Assembly (NCBI RefSeq): GCF_030704685.1 | Contig: NZ_JAUZDX010000009.1 | Span: 62,001 to 126,000, forward strand | Source: Acidovorax sp. A1169 | GTDB taxonomy: Bacteria; Pseudomonadota; Gammaproteobacteria; Burkholderiales; Burkholderiaceae_C | DNA length: 64,000 nt | Direction: 5' to 3' | Part shown: one piece after another, positions 1 to 7,804 of the stretch | Layout: every line of letters starts with the position of its first letter | How positions within the stretch are numbered: the first letter of the stretch is position 1 | Notes under the pieces: model-generated | The model's input: only the letters and a program-made list of their open reading frames with translations | The model's database searches: none | Told to the model about the DNA's origin: nothing | Translations under genes and position numbers: made by a program

Positions 1-347
1 CCTCGGCCAAGCCCGAGCAAACGCACGCCCAGGTGCTGCGCATCGCACAGAACACCGCCAAGCTGGTCGAGCTGGGCCAGGAGATCACGGCCGAGGACGT
101 GGTGCTGGACACCCGCTACGGCGGCCCCGAGTACGGCCTGCCGAGCGAGGGCACGCTCGATGCCATCCGCCTGTGCGCGCGCCAGGAAGGCATGCTCACC
201 GACCCGGTGTACGAAGGCAAGTCCATGCACGGCATGATCGACATGGTGCGCAAGGGCGAATTCCCCGAAGGCTCCCGTGTCCTGTACGCGCACCTGGGAG
301 GGGTGCCGGCGTTGAACGCCTACAGCTTTCTTTTTCGCAACGGCTGA
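1..347 (+). CDS. acdS: 1-aminocyclopropane-1-carboxylate deaminase, 3' end only
   Basis: Only the last ~115 codons are in the window; the reading frame is open from base 3. ACC deaminase is a cytosolic PLP enzyme that breaks the plant ethylene precursor ACC into 2-oxobutyrate and ammonia. The visible end carries the family's C-terminal blocks: [19 protein letters not shown], the segment [18 protein letters not shown], and the closing [15 protein letters not shown]. The run GPEYGLP...EGMLTDP...YEGKSMHGM separates true ACC deaminases fairly well from the closely related D-cysteine desulfhydrases, but the PLP lysine and the substrate-specificity residues lie upstream and out of view. It would fit a plant-associated or rhizosphere lifestyle, which is inference. 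Confidence 0.88.
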   Translation, partial: SAKPEQTHAQVLRIAQNTAKLVELGQEITAEDVVLDTRYGGPEYGLPSEGTLDAIRLCARQEGMLTDPVYEGKSMHGMIDMVRKGEFPEGSRVLYAHLGGVPALNAYSFLFRNG

Positions 348-612
348 TGCACCGCGCGATGAAACGGAGCAGCAGCGCCTGGACCGACTGGCGGGCCTGT
401 CGCTCATCTGAACCCCTCTGACTCCCGCCATCGACCCGAGCATGCCCACGGGTCGCCGCCATGATCCCGTGCATCCACGGCCATGGCGGCTGCGCAAACA
501 TCTGTAGCAGCGACAGGCATGGCCGGTGCGAGACGAAGGCTGGTGCGCCCTGCAGTGCCTGTTCGCAGCCAACAACGGCTGACCGACCAGCCCTCACCCG
601 AAGGATCGCCAA

Positions 613-1611
613 ATGAAGTGCTTGCATCTGAACCGACGCACAAGCGTCGCCATGTTCGTGGTAGCCATTGCAGTGACAGGGCTGGGTGGAGGGACCAAGG
701 CACATGCCGATGGCTACCCCGTCAAACCGGTCCAGCTGGTTGTGCCCTTCCCGCCTGGCGGGGCCGTCGATATCGTGGGGCGCCTGATCAGCAAGAAGCT
801 GGGCGAGCGCCTGGGCCAACCGATCGTGGTCGAGAACAAGGCCGGGGCAGGCACCATCGTGGGCGCATCCTTCGTGGCCAATGCTCCTGCCGATGGCTAC
901 ACGCTGCTGATCAGCTCCGGCTCCACCTTCACCGTCAACCCCGCGCTCAACAGCAAGCTGCCCTACGATCCGCTCAAGAGCTTCGAGCCGGTCGGCATGG
1001 TGGCGCGCGTGCCGCTGATCCTGCTGGCCCATCGCGATGTGCCTGTGGACAACCTGAAGCAGCTGATCACGGCAGCGCACCAGGCTCCCGACAAGTTCTC
1101 CTACGGCTCGTTCGGCAGCGGCACCACCGGCCATTTCGCCGCCGAGCTGATGTGGTCTGCCACAGGCATCAAGCTGCTGCACGTGCCCTACCGGGGAAGC
1201 GCGCCGGCCATGAGCGACCTGATGGGCGGGCAGATCCCGTTCACCATCGACACGGTGGCCGCGGCGCTGCCGCAGCTCAAGTCGGGCAAGATCAAGGCCA
1301 TCGTCGTCACGGGCGCCGCGCGCGCCACGCGGTTGCCTGATGTACCGACGGTGGCGGAAAGCGGTTTTGCAGGTTTTGCTGCTGACTCGTGGCTGGCCGT
1401 GGTCGCGCCCCGCGGCCTGCCCGCCCAAGCAAAGGCCAGGCTGGAAAAGGCGCTGTCCGAAACCATGGCGGATGCCGAGATACGCAGCAAGCTCATCGCC
1501 AGTGGCCTGGAGCAGGCCTACGCCCCCGGCAACACCGTGCTCGCGCAGATCGAGGACGAACTACCGCGCATGCGGGCGATTGCCCAGCGCGCGAACATCC
1601 GCGCGGAGTGA
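613..1611 (+). CDS. Bug-family (TctC) periplasmic solute receptor
   Basis: 332 residues. A basic N-terminus and a hydrophobic core (about residues 1-30) form a signal peptide, so the product is periplasmic. The mature start has the Bug signature: YPVKPVQLVVPFPPGG, then a D-I-V-GRL block, ENKAGAGTIVGA, and the PADGYTLL motif near residue 95. Bug proteins bind carboxylates or amides and feed tripartite tricarboxylate transporters or signalling systems. No TctA/TctB membrane genes lie nearby, so this is an orphan receptor, which is common in Comamonadaceae. GAAGGA lies 6-11 bases before the start. Its position next to acdS may or may not be functional. The ligand cannot be predicted. Confidence 0.9.
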   Translation: MKCLHLNRRTSVAMFVVAIAVTGLGGGTKAHADGYPVKPVQLVVPFPPGGAVDIVGRLISKKLGERLGQPIVVENKAGAGTIVGASFVANAPADGYTLLISSGSTFTVNPALNSKLPYDPLKSFEPVGMVARVPLILLAHRDVPVDNLKQLITAAHQAPDKFSYGSFGSGTTGHFAAELMWSATGIKLLHVPYRGSAPAMSDLMGGQIPFTIDTVAAALPQLKSGKIKAIVVTGAARATRLPDVPTVAESGFAGFAADSWLAVVAPRGLPAQAKARLEKALSETMADAEIRSKLIASGLEQAYAPGNTVLAQIEDELPRMRAIAQRANIRAE

Positions 1612-1619
1612 ACGCGGCC

Positions 1620-1950
1620 ACGCAGCACCTGGGCAGCGCGCTCGAAAGCGGCGTTGTAGGTGGCGGGGTCTTCCTGGCAGGGCGCGATCGGGATGGCCTT
1701 GGCCAGGCAGAACAGCCAGCCGAGCACCGGCACGCGGAAGATGCGCTGGTCCATCACGAAGTAGATGGGCCCGGGGGCTGGCCGCCATGCGCAGCATCGC
1801 GTCGATGAAGCCCACATGGCTGCCGGTCAGGGTGGCGGCACCGCTGGCGGTGCAGGTTATCGTCGCCCTGCACCTTGAAGCGGTAGATGAAGCGCGAGGC
1901 CATCCAGACCACGAAGCGCAGCAGGTACCCGGGCACCAATGAACATGAGC
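1620..1950 (-). pseudogene. Decayed partial copy of the flippase/acyltransferase gene
   Basis: This stretch is a degenerate copy of the nearby minus-strand flippase/acyltransferase gene, matching its codons ~446-552 (end of the transporter half through the first part of the acyltransferase domain, including the HX4D region). By eye 110 of the first 120 aligned bases (1621-1740 against 2821-2940) are identical. It has no start or stop of its own. Two single-base insertions, near 1771 and 1860, break the frame, and the HX4D motif is split. The left edge lies about nine bases past the stop of the Bug gene and the right edge just before the stop of the HEAGH gene. It is a non-functional duplication remnant. 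Confidence 0.88.
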
Positions 1951-1979
1951 CCCCTGACCGAATCGGCAAGGCCCGGGGT

Positions 1980-2504
1980 TCAGGAACGCAGCCAGGCCAG
2001 GAGATGCGGATAGGGAGCGCCCCCTGCCGATGCCTGCGCGGGTGTGGCCGCCAGGCCCGCCGATACCAGCCCTGCGGCTCCCAGGTAGACGCCCAGCTCG
2101 AAGGTGGTGCGCAGGCCCTGGGACCGGCCATGGTAGCCACCGTCATGGAACAGCACCTCGGACGGCAACTGAAGGTGCCGCAAGGCTGCCCAGGCCCATG
2201 CCGTGGCCTCGATCTCGCCTGCGTGGGGGACAGGGGGCAACTCGGCCAGCGCGTCGTCCATGGTGGCACGCAGCGCGGCGGGCACCACGGCCAGGTGCCC
2301 GGCTTCGTGCAGCAGGTCACCCGGCCAGCGCAGTTGACCCAGGTCCACCTGCAGGCCGCCCTGCACGATGCGCAAGCCCGGCAGGAAGCTGTCGGGAGGC
2401 ACTGGCGCCTCGGTCACCACCAGGCCGATCCCGCGCAGGAACGACATGACCCGGCGCGCCAGCGCCACCCGCTCCTGCGCTTGCAGGCGGTCGGTATCCG
2501 GCAT
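1980..2504 (-). CDS. Conserved hypothetical protein with HEAGH metallopeptidase-like motif
   Basis: 174 residues, no signal peptide or clear membrane segment until a weakly hydrophobic C-terminal third (LGVYLGAAGLVSAGLAA). The striking feature is DLLHEAGHLAVVP near residue 65, an HExxH pattern as in gluzincin or minigluzincin zinc peptidases. A downstream EIEATAWAWA could supply a glutamate ligand. The start codon directly abuts the stop of the upstream flippase/acyltransferase gene (TGAATG), so the two are translationally coupled. I do not recognise a named family. A small zinc hydrolase is a reasonable guess, but activity is inference. The start gives a good ATG and keeps the coupling. Confidence 0.7.
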   Translation of the reverse strand: MPDTDRLQAQERVALARRVMSFLRGIGLVVTEAPVPPDSFLPGLRIVQGGLQVDLGQLRWPGDLLHEAGHLAVVPAALRATMDDALAELPPVPHAGEIEATAWAWAALRHLQLPSEVLFHDGGYHGRSQGLRTTFELGVYLGAAGLVSAGLAATPAQASAGGAPYPHLLAWLRS

Positions 2505-4475
2505 TCAGGTGCCCAGCAGATCGGCCACGCGCGAGCGCAGCAACGCGGGCTGCACGTCCGACGACGCCACGGCATGTCCCACGTTCAGGCCCACGCGGCT
2601 GTAGAAGCCGCGGCGAAAGGGGCGCACCATGGCCCCGCCCTGCTCGATGCGGCTGAAGTACGAGCCCCACAGATTGGTCAGCGCCATGGGAATCACGGGG
2701 GCGTTGATGCCTTCTTCGCGCGCCCGGTCGATGATCTTCATGATGCCGCCCTTGAACTCCTGGAGCTGCCCGTCCTTGGTGATGCCGCCTTCGGGGAAGA
2801 TGGCCAGCAGGTCGCCTTCGCGCAGCACCTGGGCGGCGCGCTCGAAGGCAGCGTCGTAAATGGCGGGGTCTTCCTTGTAGGGCGCGATCGGGATGGCCTT
2901 GGCCAGGCGGAACAGCCAGCCCAGCACCGGCACGCGGAAGATGCGGTGGTCCATCACGAAGTAGATGGGCCGCGGGCTGGCCGCCATGAGCAGCACCGCA
3001 TCGATGAAGCTCACGTGGTTGCACGCCAGGATGGCGGCGCCGGTGGTGGGCAGGTTCTCGTCGCCCTGCACCTTGAAGCGGTAGACGAAGCGCGAGGACA
3101 CCCAGGCCACGAAGCGCAGCAGGTACTCGGGCACCAGCATGAAGATGTAGAACGCCACCACCGCATTCGCCAGGCCGGTGAACAAAAAGATCTGCGGCAC
3201 GGTGAAGCCCGCGCCCAGCAGCGCGCCGGCGATCAGCGAGCTGGCGATCATGAACAGCGCGTTCAGGATGTTGTTGGCGGCGATGATGCGCGCGCGGTGC
3301 GTGGGCTGGCTGCGCATCTGGATCAGTGCGTACATGGGCACGCTGTACAGGCCCGCGAACAGGCTGAGCAGCGCCAGGTCGAGCATCACGCGCCAGTGCG
3401 GGCTTTGCGCGAGAAAGGCCCCAAGGCCCATGATCTCCGACGGCGGCAGGCTGCGCGCGGCAAAGTACAAATCGATGGAGAACACGCTCATGCCGATGGC
3501 GCCCAGCGGCACCAGGCCGATCTCCACATGGCGGCGCGACAGCACCTCGCACAGCAGCGAACCGATGCCGATGCCCACCGAGAACACCACCAGCAGCAGC
3601 GAGGCCACCTGCTCGTTGCCGTGCAGCACCTCCTTGGCCAGGCTCGGGAACTGCGACAGGAACACGGCGCCGAAGAACCACATCCAGCTGATGCCCAGCA
3701 GCGAGCGGAAGACCACGATGTTGCCGTGCGCGAGTTTCAGGTTGCGCCAGGTCTCGGTGATGGGGTTCCAGTTGATGACTAAGCCCGGATCGGTGGCCGG
3801 GGCAGAGGGAATGGCCTGCGCCACCACCCGTCCGGCCAGTGCCAGCGCCACACAGGCGATGGCCACCGTGGTGTGGCCGATGCCCGGCAGCGCCACCAGC
3901 AGGCCGCCCGCCACGTTGCCCAGCAGGATAGCGACGAAGGTGCCCATCTCCACCATGCCGTTGCCGCCGGTGAGCTCGCGCTCAGTCAGCACCTGGGGCA
4001 GGTAGGCGAACTTCACCGGGCCGAACAGCGTGGAGTGCATCCCCATGAGGAAGGTGCACAGGAGCAGGATGGGCACGTTGCCCGCCACGAAGCCCACGGC
4101 CGCCACCAGCATGATGGCGATCTCCAGGTTCTTCACGAAGCGGATCATGCGCGTCTTGTCGTACTTGTCCGTGAGCTGGCCCGAGGTGGCCGAGAACAGC
4201 AAAAACGGCAGGATGAACAGCGCCCCGATCACCAGCCCCGCCATGGCCGGCGGCAGCCAGCCCACGCTCAGCTGGTAGGTCACCATCACCGTGAAGGCGA
4301 ACTTGAACAGGTTGTCGTTGGCAGCGCCCGAGAATTGCGTCCAGAAGAAGGGGGCGAAGCGGCGCTGGCGCAGCAGGGCGAACTGGTTGGGGTCCTCATG
4401 GCCGCCGTGGCTGCCCTGAACGCTGGGGCTGCCGTGCAGGGGGCTCGCGCCCGCAGAAGGGGTCTCGGTGCTCAT
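2505..4475 (-). CDS. LplT-like MFS flippase fused to a PlsC-type acyltransferase
   Basis: 656 residues. The N-terminal ~430 residues form a 12-helix MFS domain of the lysophospholipid transporter (LplT) type, beginning after FFWTQFSGAANDNLFKFA. The C-terminal ~200 residues are a 1-acylglycerol-3-phosphate acyltransferase-like domain with the catalytic NHVSFID block (HX4D, H487 and D492) and the FPEGG block (F560-G563). This is the two-domain form related to E. coli LplT-Aas but lacking the acyl-ACP synthetase domain. The family is thought to flip lysophospholipids across the inner membrane and re-acylate them. It is the first gene of a coupled pair with the HEAGH protein. Part of its sequence has been duplicated and has decayed downstream. 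Confidence 0.88.
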   Translation of the reverse strand: MSTETPSAGASPLHGSPSVQGSHGGHEDPNQFALLRQRRFAPFFWTQFSGAANDNLFKFAFTVMVTYQLSVGWLPPAMAGLVIGALFILPFLLFSATSGQLTDKYDKTRMIRFVKNLEIAIMLVAAVGFVAGNVPILLLCTFLMGMHSTLFGPVKFAYLPQVLTERELTGGNGMVEMGTFVAILLGNVAGGLLVALPGIGHTTVAIACVALALAGRVVAQAIPSAPATDPGLVINWNPITETWRNLKLAHGNIVVFRSLLGISWMWFFGAVFLSQFPSLAKEVLHGNEQVASLLLVVFSVGIGIGSLLCEVLSRRHVEIGLVPLGAIGMSVFSIDLYFAARSLPPSEIMGLGAFLAQSPHWRVMLDLALLSLFAGLYSVPMYALIQMRSQPTHRARIIAANNILNALFMIASSLIAGALLGAGFTVPQIFLFTGLANAVVAFYIFMLVPEYLLRFVAWVSSRFVYRFKVQGDENLPTTGAAILACNHVSFIDAVLLMAASPRPIYFVMDHRIFRVPVLGWLFRLAKAIPIAPYKEDPAIYDAAFERAAQVLREGDLLAIFPEGGITKDGQLQEFKGGIMKIIDRAREEGINAPVIPMALTNLWGSYFSRIEQGGAMVRPFRRGFYSRVGLNVGHAVASSDVQPALLRSRVADLLGT

Positions 4476-4519
4476 GCGTCTCTCCTCGTTGGCATCTTGG
4501 TGTGTAAGAACGACATCTC

Positions 4520-5395
4520 TCAGGCGCCCTGGCGGCGTGCATTGCGCGCCGTGGTCGAGCGGCTTTGCGGCCGGTGCTGGCCGCCATTCTGCCCGGTTGC
4601 AGCGACAGCGCGGGGGGCATTCGTGCGCTGCAGCAACGCTGCAAGCGCAGACAGCACAGGCAAGGCAGCGCCGGCCGCGATCAGGTGCTTGAGGCTATGG
4701 CCCGACACCCACTGCCCCGTGGCCTCCAGGATCGCATGGTCGGCCGCCTCGAACAGCTTGGCCACGCCGTAGAAAGCGATCACCGCGCCCAGGTGCACGG
4801 CCAGGGCTTCAGCGCGCCGGGGCAGCGCGGCCAGCGCCAGCACCACCAGCATGCCCCCCAACTGCACCACCGCCCAGGGCAGCACGTTACCGGACAGCGC
4901 CCACCACAGCACGGCCGATGTGCCGCCCAGCAGCACGGCACCCGCCGTGGCGATGCCGGCGCGCCCGCTGACGCGGCCCGCAGCCGCCAGCCCCAGCAGG
5001 CCTGCGAACGGCAGCACCATGCCCAGCCGGTCCCAGAACAGGCCGAAGTCGCTGGGACGCCAGTGGTAGAAGGACGAACCCACCGAGGTGCACACCAGCC
5101 CGGCCAGAAACAGGGCAACGAGGGCGCGGGATACCCCGTCCATCGCGGCATGCGGCAAGCGCACCAGCCAGGCCAGGCCCAGGACGCCAGCGATGGCAAA
5201 GGGAAGGTTGCTCAGCACGTCGAGTGCACAGGGAATGCCCAGCAGCGTGCGCTGGTCGGCGAACCCGTGCTGGTGGGCGCTGTCCAGCATCGAAGGCCCG
5301 AACAGGGCCAGGCCCAGCAAGGCACAGGCGCCGACCAGAAGGCCTGCTTCTGGCCGGGACAGGCCCGTTGTGGAAGGAGCGAAGGGCAGTGGCAT
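4520..5395 (-). CDS. CREST-superfamily membrane hydrolase (alkaline ceramidase-like)
   Basis: 291 residues with about seven hydrophobic segments and a basic C-terminal tail. Conserved polar residues match the CREST hydrolase pattern: SSFYHWRP supplies S107 and H111, WDRLGM supplies D122, and GHSLKH supplies H233 and H237. The spacing S-x3-H-x10-D and H-x3-H is the same as the zinc site of human alkaline ceramidase ACER3 (S77/H81/D92 and H217/H221, from memory). The protein is therefore likely a zinc-dependent amidase or lipid hydrolase in the inner membrane. Which lipid it cleaves is unknown. It lies 44 bases upstream of the flippase/acyltransferase gene on the same strand, which suggests a shared membrane-lipid role. 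Confidence 0.78.
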   Translation of the reverse strand: MPLPFAPSTTGLSRPEAGLLVGACALLGLALFGPSMLDSAHQHGFADQRTLLGIPCALDVLSNLPFAIAGVLGLAWLVRLPHAAMDGVSRALVALFLAGLVCTSVGSSFYHWRPSDFGLFWDRLGMVLPFAGLLGLAAAGRVSGRAGIATAGAVLLGGTSAVLWWALSGNVLPWAVVQLGGMLVVLALAALPRRAEALAVHLGAVIAFYGVAKLFEAADHAILEATGQWVSGHSLKHLIAAGAALPVLSALAALLQRTNAPRAVAATGQNGGQHRPQSRSTTARNARRQGA

Positions 5396-5514
5396 GGTGC
5401 GGCGTCTCGGCAGTGGTTGATGCAGCGCAGTGTCGGCAGGCCCCAGGCCAAACCAGTACCGAAATCAGTGCAAAGGGCTACCCAGAACACCGCAGGTACT
5501 GATAATCGATACCC

Positions 5515-6246
5515 ATGAGCACCACCGCCGACCTCGTCACCGCCCTCAAGAAGGAACTCAAGACCGCGCAGATGACCTACGCCGACCTGGCGCAGCAGCT
5601 GGGCATGGCGGAGTCCAGCGTCAAGCGCATGCTGGCCAAGGGGGACATGCCGCTGTCGCGCATCGACGCCATCTGCCGCGCGCTGGCCCTGGACTTCGCC
5701 GACCTGGCACGCCGCGTGGCCGACAGCCAGCCACTGCTCAAGGAGCTGACGCAGGAGCAGGAAAAAGCCGTGGTGGCCGACAAGCGGCTGCTGCTCATGG
5801 CCATCTGCGTGCTCAGCCAGTGGACGCTGGAGCAGGTGACGGGCACCTACCGCCTCTCGGAGGCCGAAGGCATCAAGTACTTGGCGCAGCTCGACCGCAT
5901 CGGCATCATCGAGCTGCGGCCGCTCAACCGCTACCGACTCAAGCTGGCCAAAACCTTCCGCTGGCGGCCCCATGGCCCGGTGATGAACTACTTTCGCGAG
6001 CATGCGCTGCTCGACTACTTCGCTGGCGGCTTCGATGGCGCGGGCGAGGGTGTGCTGCTGGTGCACGGCACCATCAGCCGCAGCCTGGCCCCGGCCTTCA
6101 TGGAGCGCATGCAGCGCGTGGCCCAGGACTTTGCGCAGCAGCACCTGGCCGACCAGAAGCTGCCGGCCCGCGAGCTGGAGGGCTATACCTTGCTGCTGGC
6201 CCTGCGCAGCTGGGAGTTCGAGGCTTTCACGGGCATGCGGCGCTGA
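5515..6246 (+). CDS. XRE-family helix-turn-helix transcriptional regulator
   Basis: 243 residues. Residues ~8-57 form a Cro/C1-type HTH (MTYADLAQQLGMAESSVKRML, then a DMPLSRIDAICRAL helix). The remaining ~180 residues are a Comamonadaceae-type effector or dimerisation region with no catalytic motif that I recognise; there is a winged-helix-like patch (WTLEQVTGTYRLSEAEGIKYL). It is divergent from the CREST hydrolase gene across about 120 bases, so it may control that gene or itself. The ATG is the only sensible start and follows the AT-rich GATAATCGATACCC. Target and ligand are unknown. Confidence 0.82.
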   Translation: MSTTADLVTALKKELKTAQMTYADLAQQLGMAESSVKRMLAKGDMPLSRIDAICRALALDFADLARRVADSQPLLKELTQEQEKAVVADKRLLLMAICVLSQWTLEQVTGTYRLSEAEGIKYLAQLDRIGIIELRPLNRYRLKLAKTFRWRPHGPVMNYFREHALLDYFAGGFDGAGEGVLLVHGTISRSLAPAFMERMQRVAQDFAQQHLADQKLPARELEGYTLLLALRSWEFEAFTGMRR

Positions 6247-6341
6247 GCAGCACCGCTGCTTTCGACAGCAAAAACACCCCGCCAACCTGCCCGGACGTGC
6301 CGGCAGATGGGCTCTATGTTGCCTGCACGCTCTGAACTCGC

Positions 6342-6400
6342 TTGACGGTTTAAACAGAATTAACTATTCTTTAAATACCAAATTCATGGGATTTAAAGAA
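6342..6400 (+). promoter_or_regulatory. Promoter with nested palindromes ahead of the TetR operon
   Basis: A sigma-70 promoter reads TTGACG, 17-bp spacer, TATTCT (-10 at 6365-6370). Two perfect inverted repeats overlap it. One is AGAAT-N5-ATTCT (6356-6370). The other is a 10-bp arm pair, TTCTTTAAAT at 6367-6376 and ATTTAAAGAA at 6391-6400, ending one base before the TetR start codon. The stretch is AT-rich against a very GC-rich background. The arrangement suggests autorepression by the TetR product; binding itself is inference. Confidence 0.72.
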
Positions 6401-6401
6401 A

Positions 6402-7247
6402 ATGAAAACCACTCGCCAACAGCAGGACGCTACGCGCCGCCAGATCGTGGCCAGCGCGGTCGATCTGATGACGCGCCAGGGCTTCGACGGCACGACGATG
6501 AAGGACATCGCGCGCGCGGCCGGCATTGGCGATGCGACGATCTACAAGTATTTCCCGACCAAGGACCGCATCGTGCTGGGCTATCTGGACGAAGCGGTGC
6601 GCAGCGCCCTGGCCGATACGCTGGCCACACCGGGCCTGGCCGACTACGGCCTGCAGGAAAAGCTGCAGCGCCTGACCGACGCCGTGCTCGAGCGCCTGCT
6701 GCCCGACCGCGAGTTCGTGGCCGGAGTGCGCACACTGGCCAGGCGCTCCCCGCTGTCCATGCTGGCTGAGCCGCTGGCGGCACGCCAGGCCCTGCGCGAG
6801 GCGGTGACGGGCTTCATCGAAACGGCCGAATCCCAGGGCGAGATCGAGCCCTGCGATTTCAAGGGGGTGGCCAGCGGCCTGTACGGCGACTACCTGGCGG
6901 GTGTGGTGGCCTACTGGCTGGCCGACGAATCGGACGAGTTCGCGGACACCACGCAGCTGGTGGACCTGTCGCTGGGCGTGCTGGTGCTGGCGCTGCGCGC
7001 GGGCCTGGTCAACCGCATGCTGCAACTGGGCGGCTTCATGCTGCGCAGCCAGATGGCGCGCTTCATGCAGCATGGCAGCGGCCTGGTGGGCGTGCTGCGC
7101 ATGGCCAAAAGCGCGTTGGGGGACACGATGGTGCCCCCGGTGGATACGCCGCCGCGCACGCCGCGTGCGCGCCCGTCGGCCCAGGCCCCCGCGGCCGATG
7201 CGCCCAAGCCCGCCCGCAAACCCCGTACCCGCAAGGCCGCACCATGA
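6402..7247 (+). CDS. TetR-family transcriptional regulator
   Basis: 281 residues. The N-terminal HTH is clear (RRQIVASAVDLMTRQGFDGTTM, then KDIARAAGIGDATIYKYFPTKD, about residues 12-57). The ligand-binding half is alpha-helical. The last ~40 residues are a proline/alanine/arginine-rich tail (PRTPRARPSAQAP...RKPRTRKAAP), which makes the protein longer than the usual ~200 residues and may add non-specific DNA contact. It overlaps the next gene by ATGA, so four genes run as one operon. It probably represses its own operon through the palindromes that lie directly before its start. The inducer is unknown. Confidence 0.88.
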   Translation: MKTTRQQQDATRRQIVASAVDLMTRQGFDGTTMKDIARAAGIGDATIYKYFPTKDRIVLGYLDEAVRSALADTLATPGLADYGLQEKLQRLTDAVLERLLPDREFVAGVRTLARRSPLSMLAEPLAARQALREAVTGFIETAESQGEIEPCDFKGVASGLYGDYLAGVVAYWLADESDEFADTTQLVDLSLGVLVLALRAGLVNRMLQLGGFMLRSQMARFMQHGSGLVGVLRMAKSALGDTMVPPVDTPPRTPRARPSAQAPAADAPKPARKPRTRKAAP

Positions 7248-7804
7248 GCCCCGCCCGCACCGTCCGCGCCACAGCCATCCCCTCGGGCAGCGTGATCGCC
7301 ATGCACCTGCCCGGAGCCCAGTTTGCCGACTGCTTCGAAGCGGCCGACCCCACACCCGACAGCAGCGCGCTGCAGACCTGGCTCGACATGGTGAAACAAA
7401 CGCCGGGCTGGACACGCGCGCTCATGGCCCTGCGCAACCGCCTGATGCGCATGGTGGGCCTCAAGGCTGTGGGGCAACTGCATGACGGCACCCGCCAGAC
7501 TGAGGCGGGCTACCGCGTGGGCGATCTGGTGGGTTTCTTCGAGATCCGCTACCTGGGCGAGCGCGAGGTGGTGATGGGCGTGGACGACCGCCACCTGAAC
7601 GTTCAGGTGTCGCTGCACAAGCGCATGCAGGACGGGCAGGCCGTGCTGGCTCTTTCCTCCGTGGTGCACATCCACAACGCGCTGGGCCACACCTACATGG
7701 CCGTGATCGCGCCGTTCCACCGGCGCATCGTGCGGACCCTGCTGGCGCGGGTGGATGCTGGCGCACCGGCTGCTGCCAGCCCTCAATACCCGCCCCGCGC
7801 ATGA
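7244..7804 (+). CDS. DUF2867 domain protein
   Basis: 186 residues matching the DUF2867 type: the GDLVGFFEIRYLGEREVVMGVDD region, followed by LNVQVSLHKR and the closing HTYMAVIAPFHRRIVRTLL. Members are small alpha/beta cytosolic proteins of unknown function, sometimes fused to NAD(P)-binding domains. No signal peptide or membrane segment is seen. It overlaps the TetR gene upstream and the UbiB-like kinase gene downstream by ATGA at both ends, so its dosage is tied to both. The combination hints at lipid or quinone homeostasis; that is inference. Confidence 0.78.
   Translation: MSPARTVRATAIPSGSVIAMHLPGAQFADCFEAADPTPDSSALQTWLDMVKQTPGWTRALMALRNRLMRMVGLKAVGQLHDGTRQTEAGYRVGDLVGFFEIRYLGEREVVMGVDDRHLNVQVSLHKRMQDGQAVLALSSVVHIHNALGHTYMAVIAPFHRRIVRTLLARVDAGAPAAASPQYPPRA

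Noticed and set aside
348-612. Possible small gene between acdS and the Bug receptor
   Set aside because: The open frames there are short, lack ribosome sites and resemble no known family. I see nothing that supports a gene, promoter or RNA in this stretch.
1887-3782. Long plus-strand open frame of about 630 codons
   Set aside because: It lies antisense to the flippase/acyltransferase and HEAGH genes. Its translation is a low-complexity His/Gln/Arg/Gly mix with no motif, as expected for a GC-rich shadow frame.
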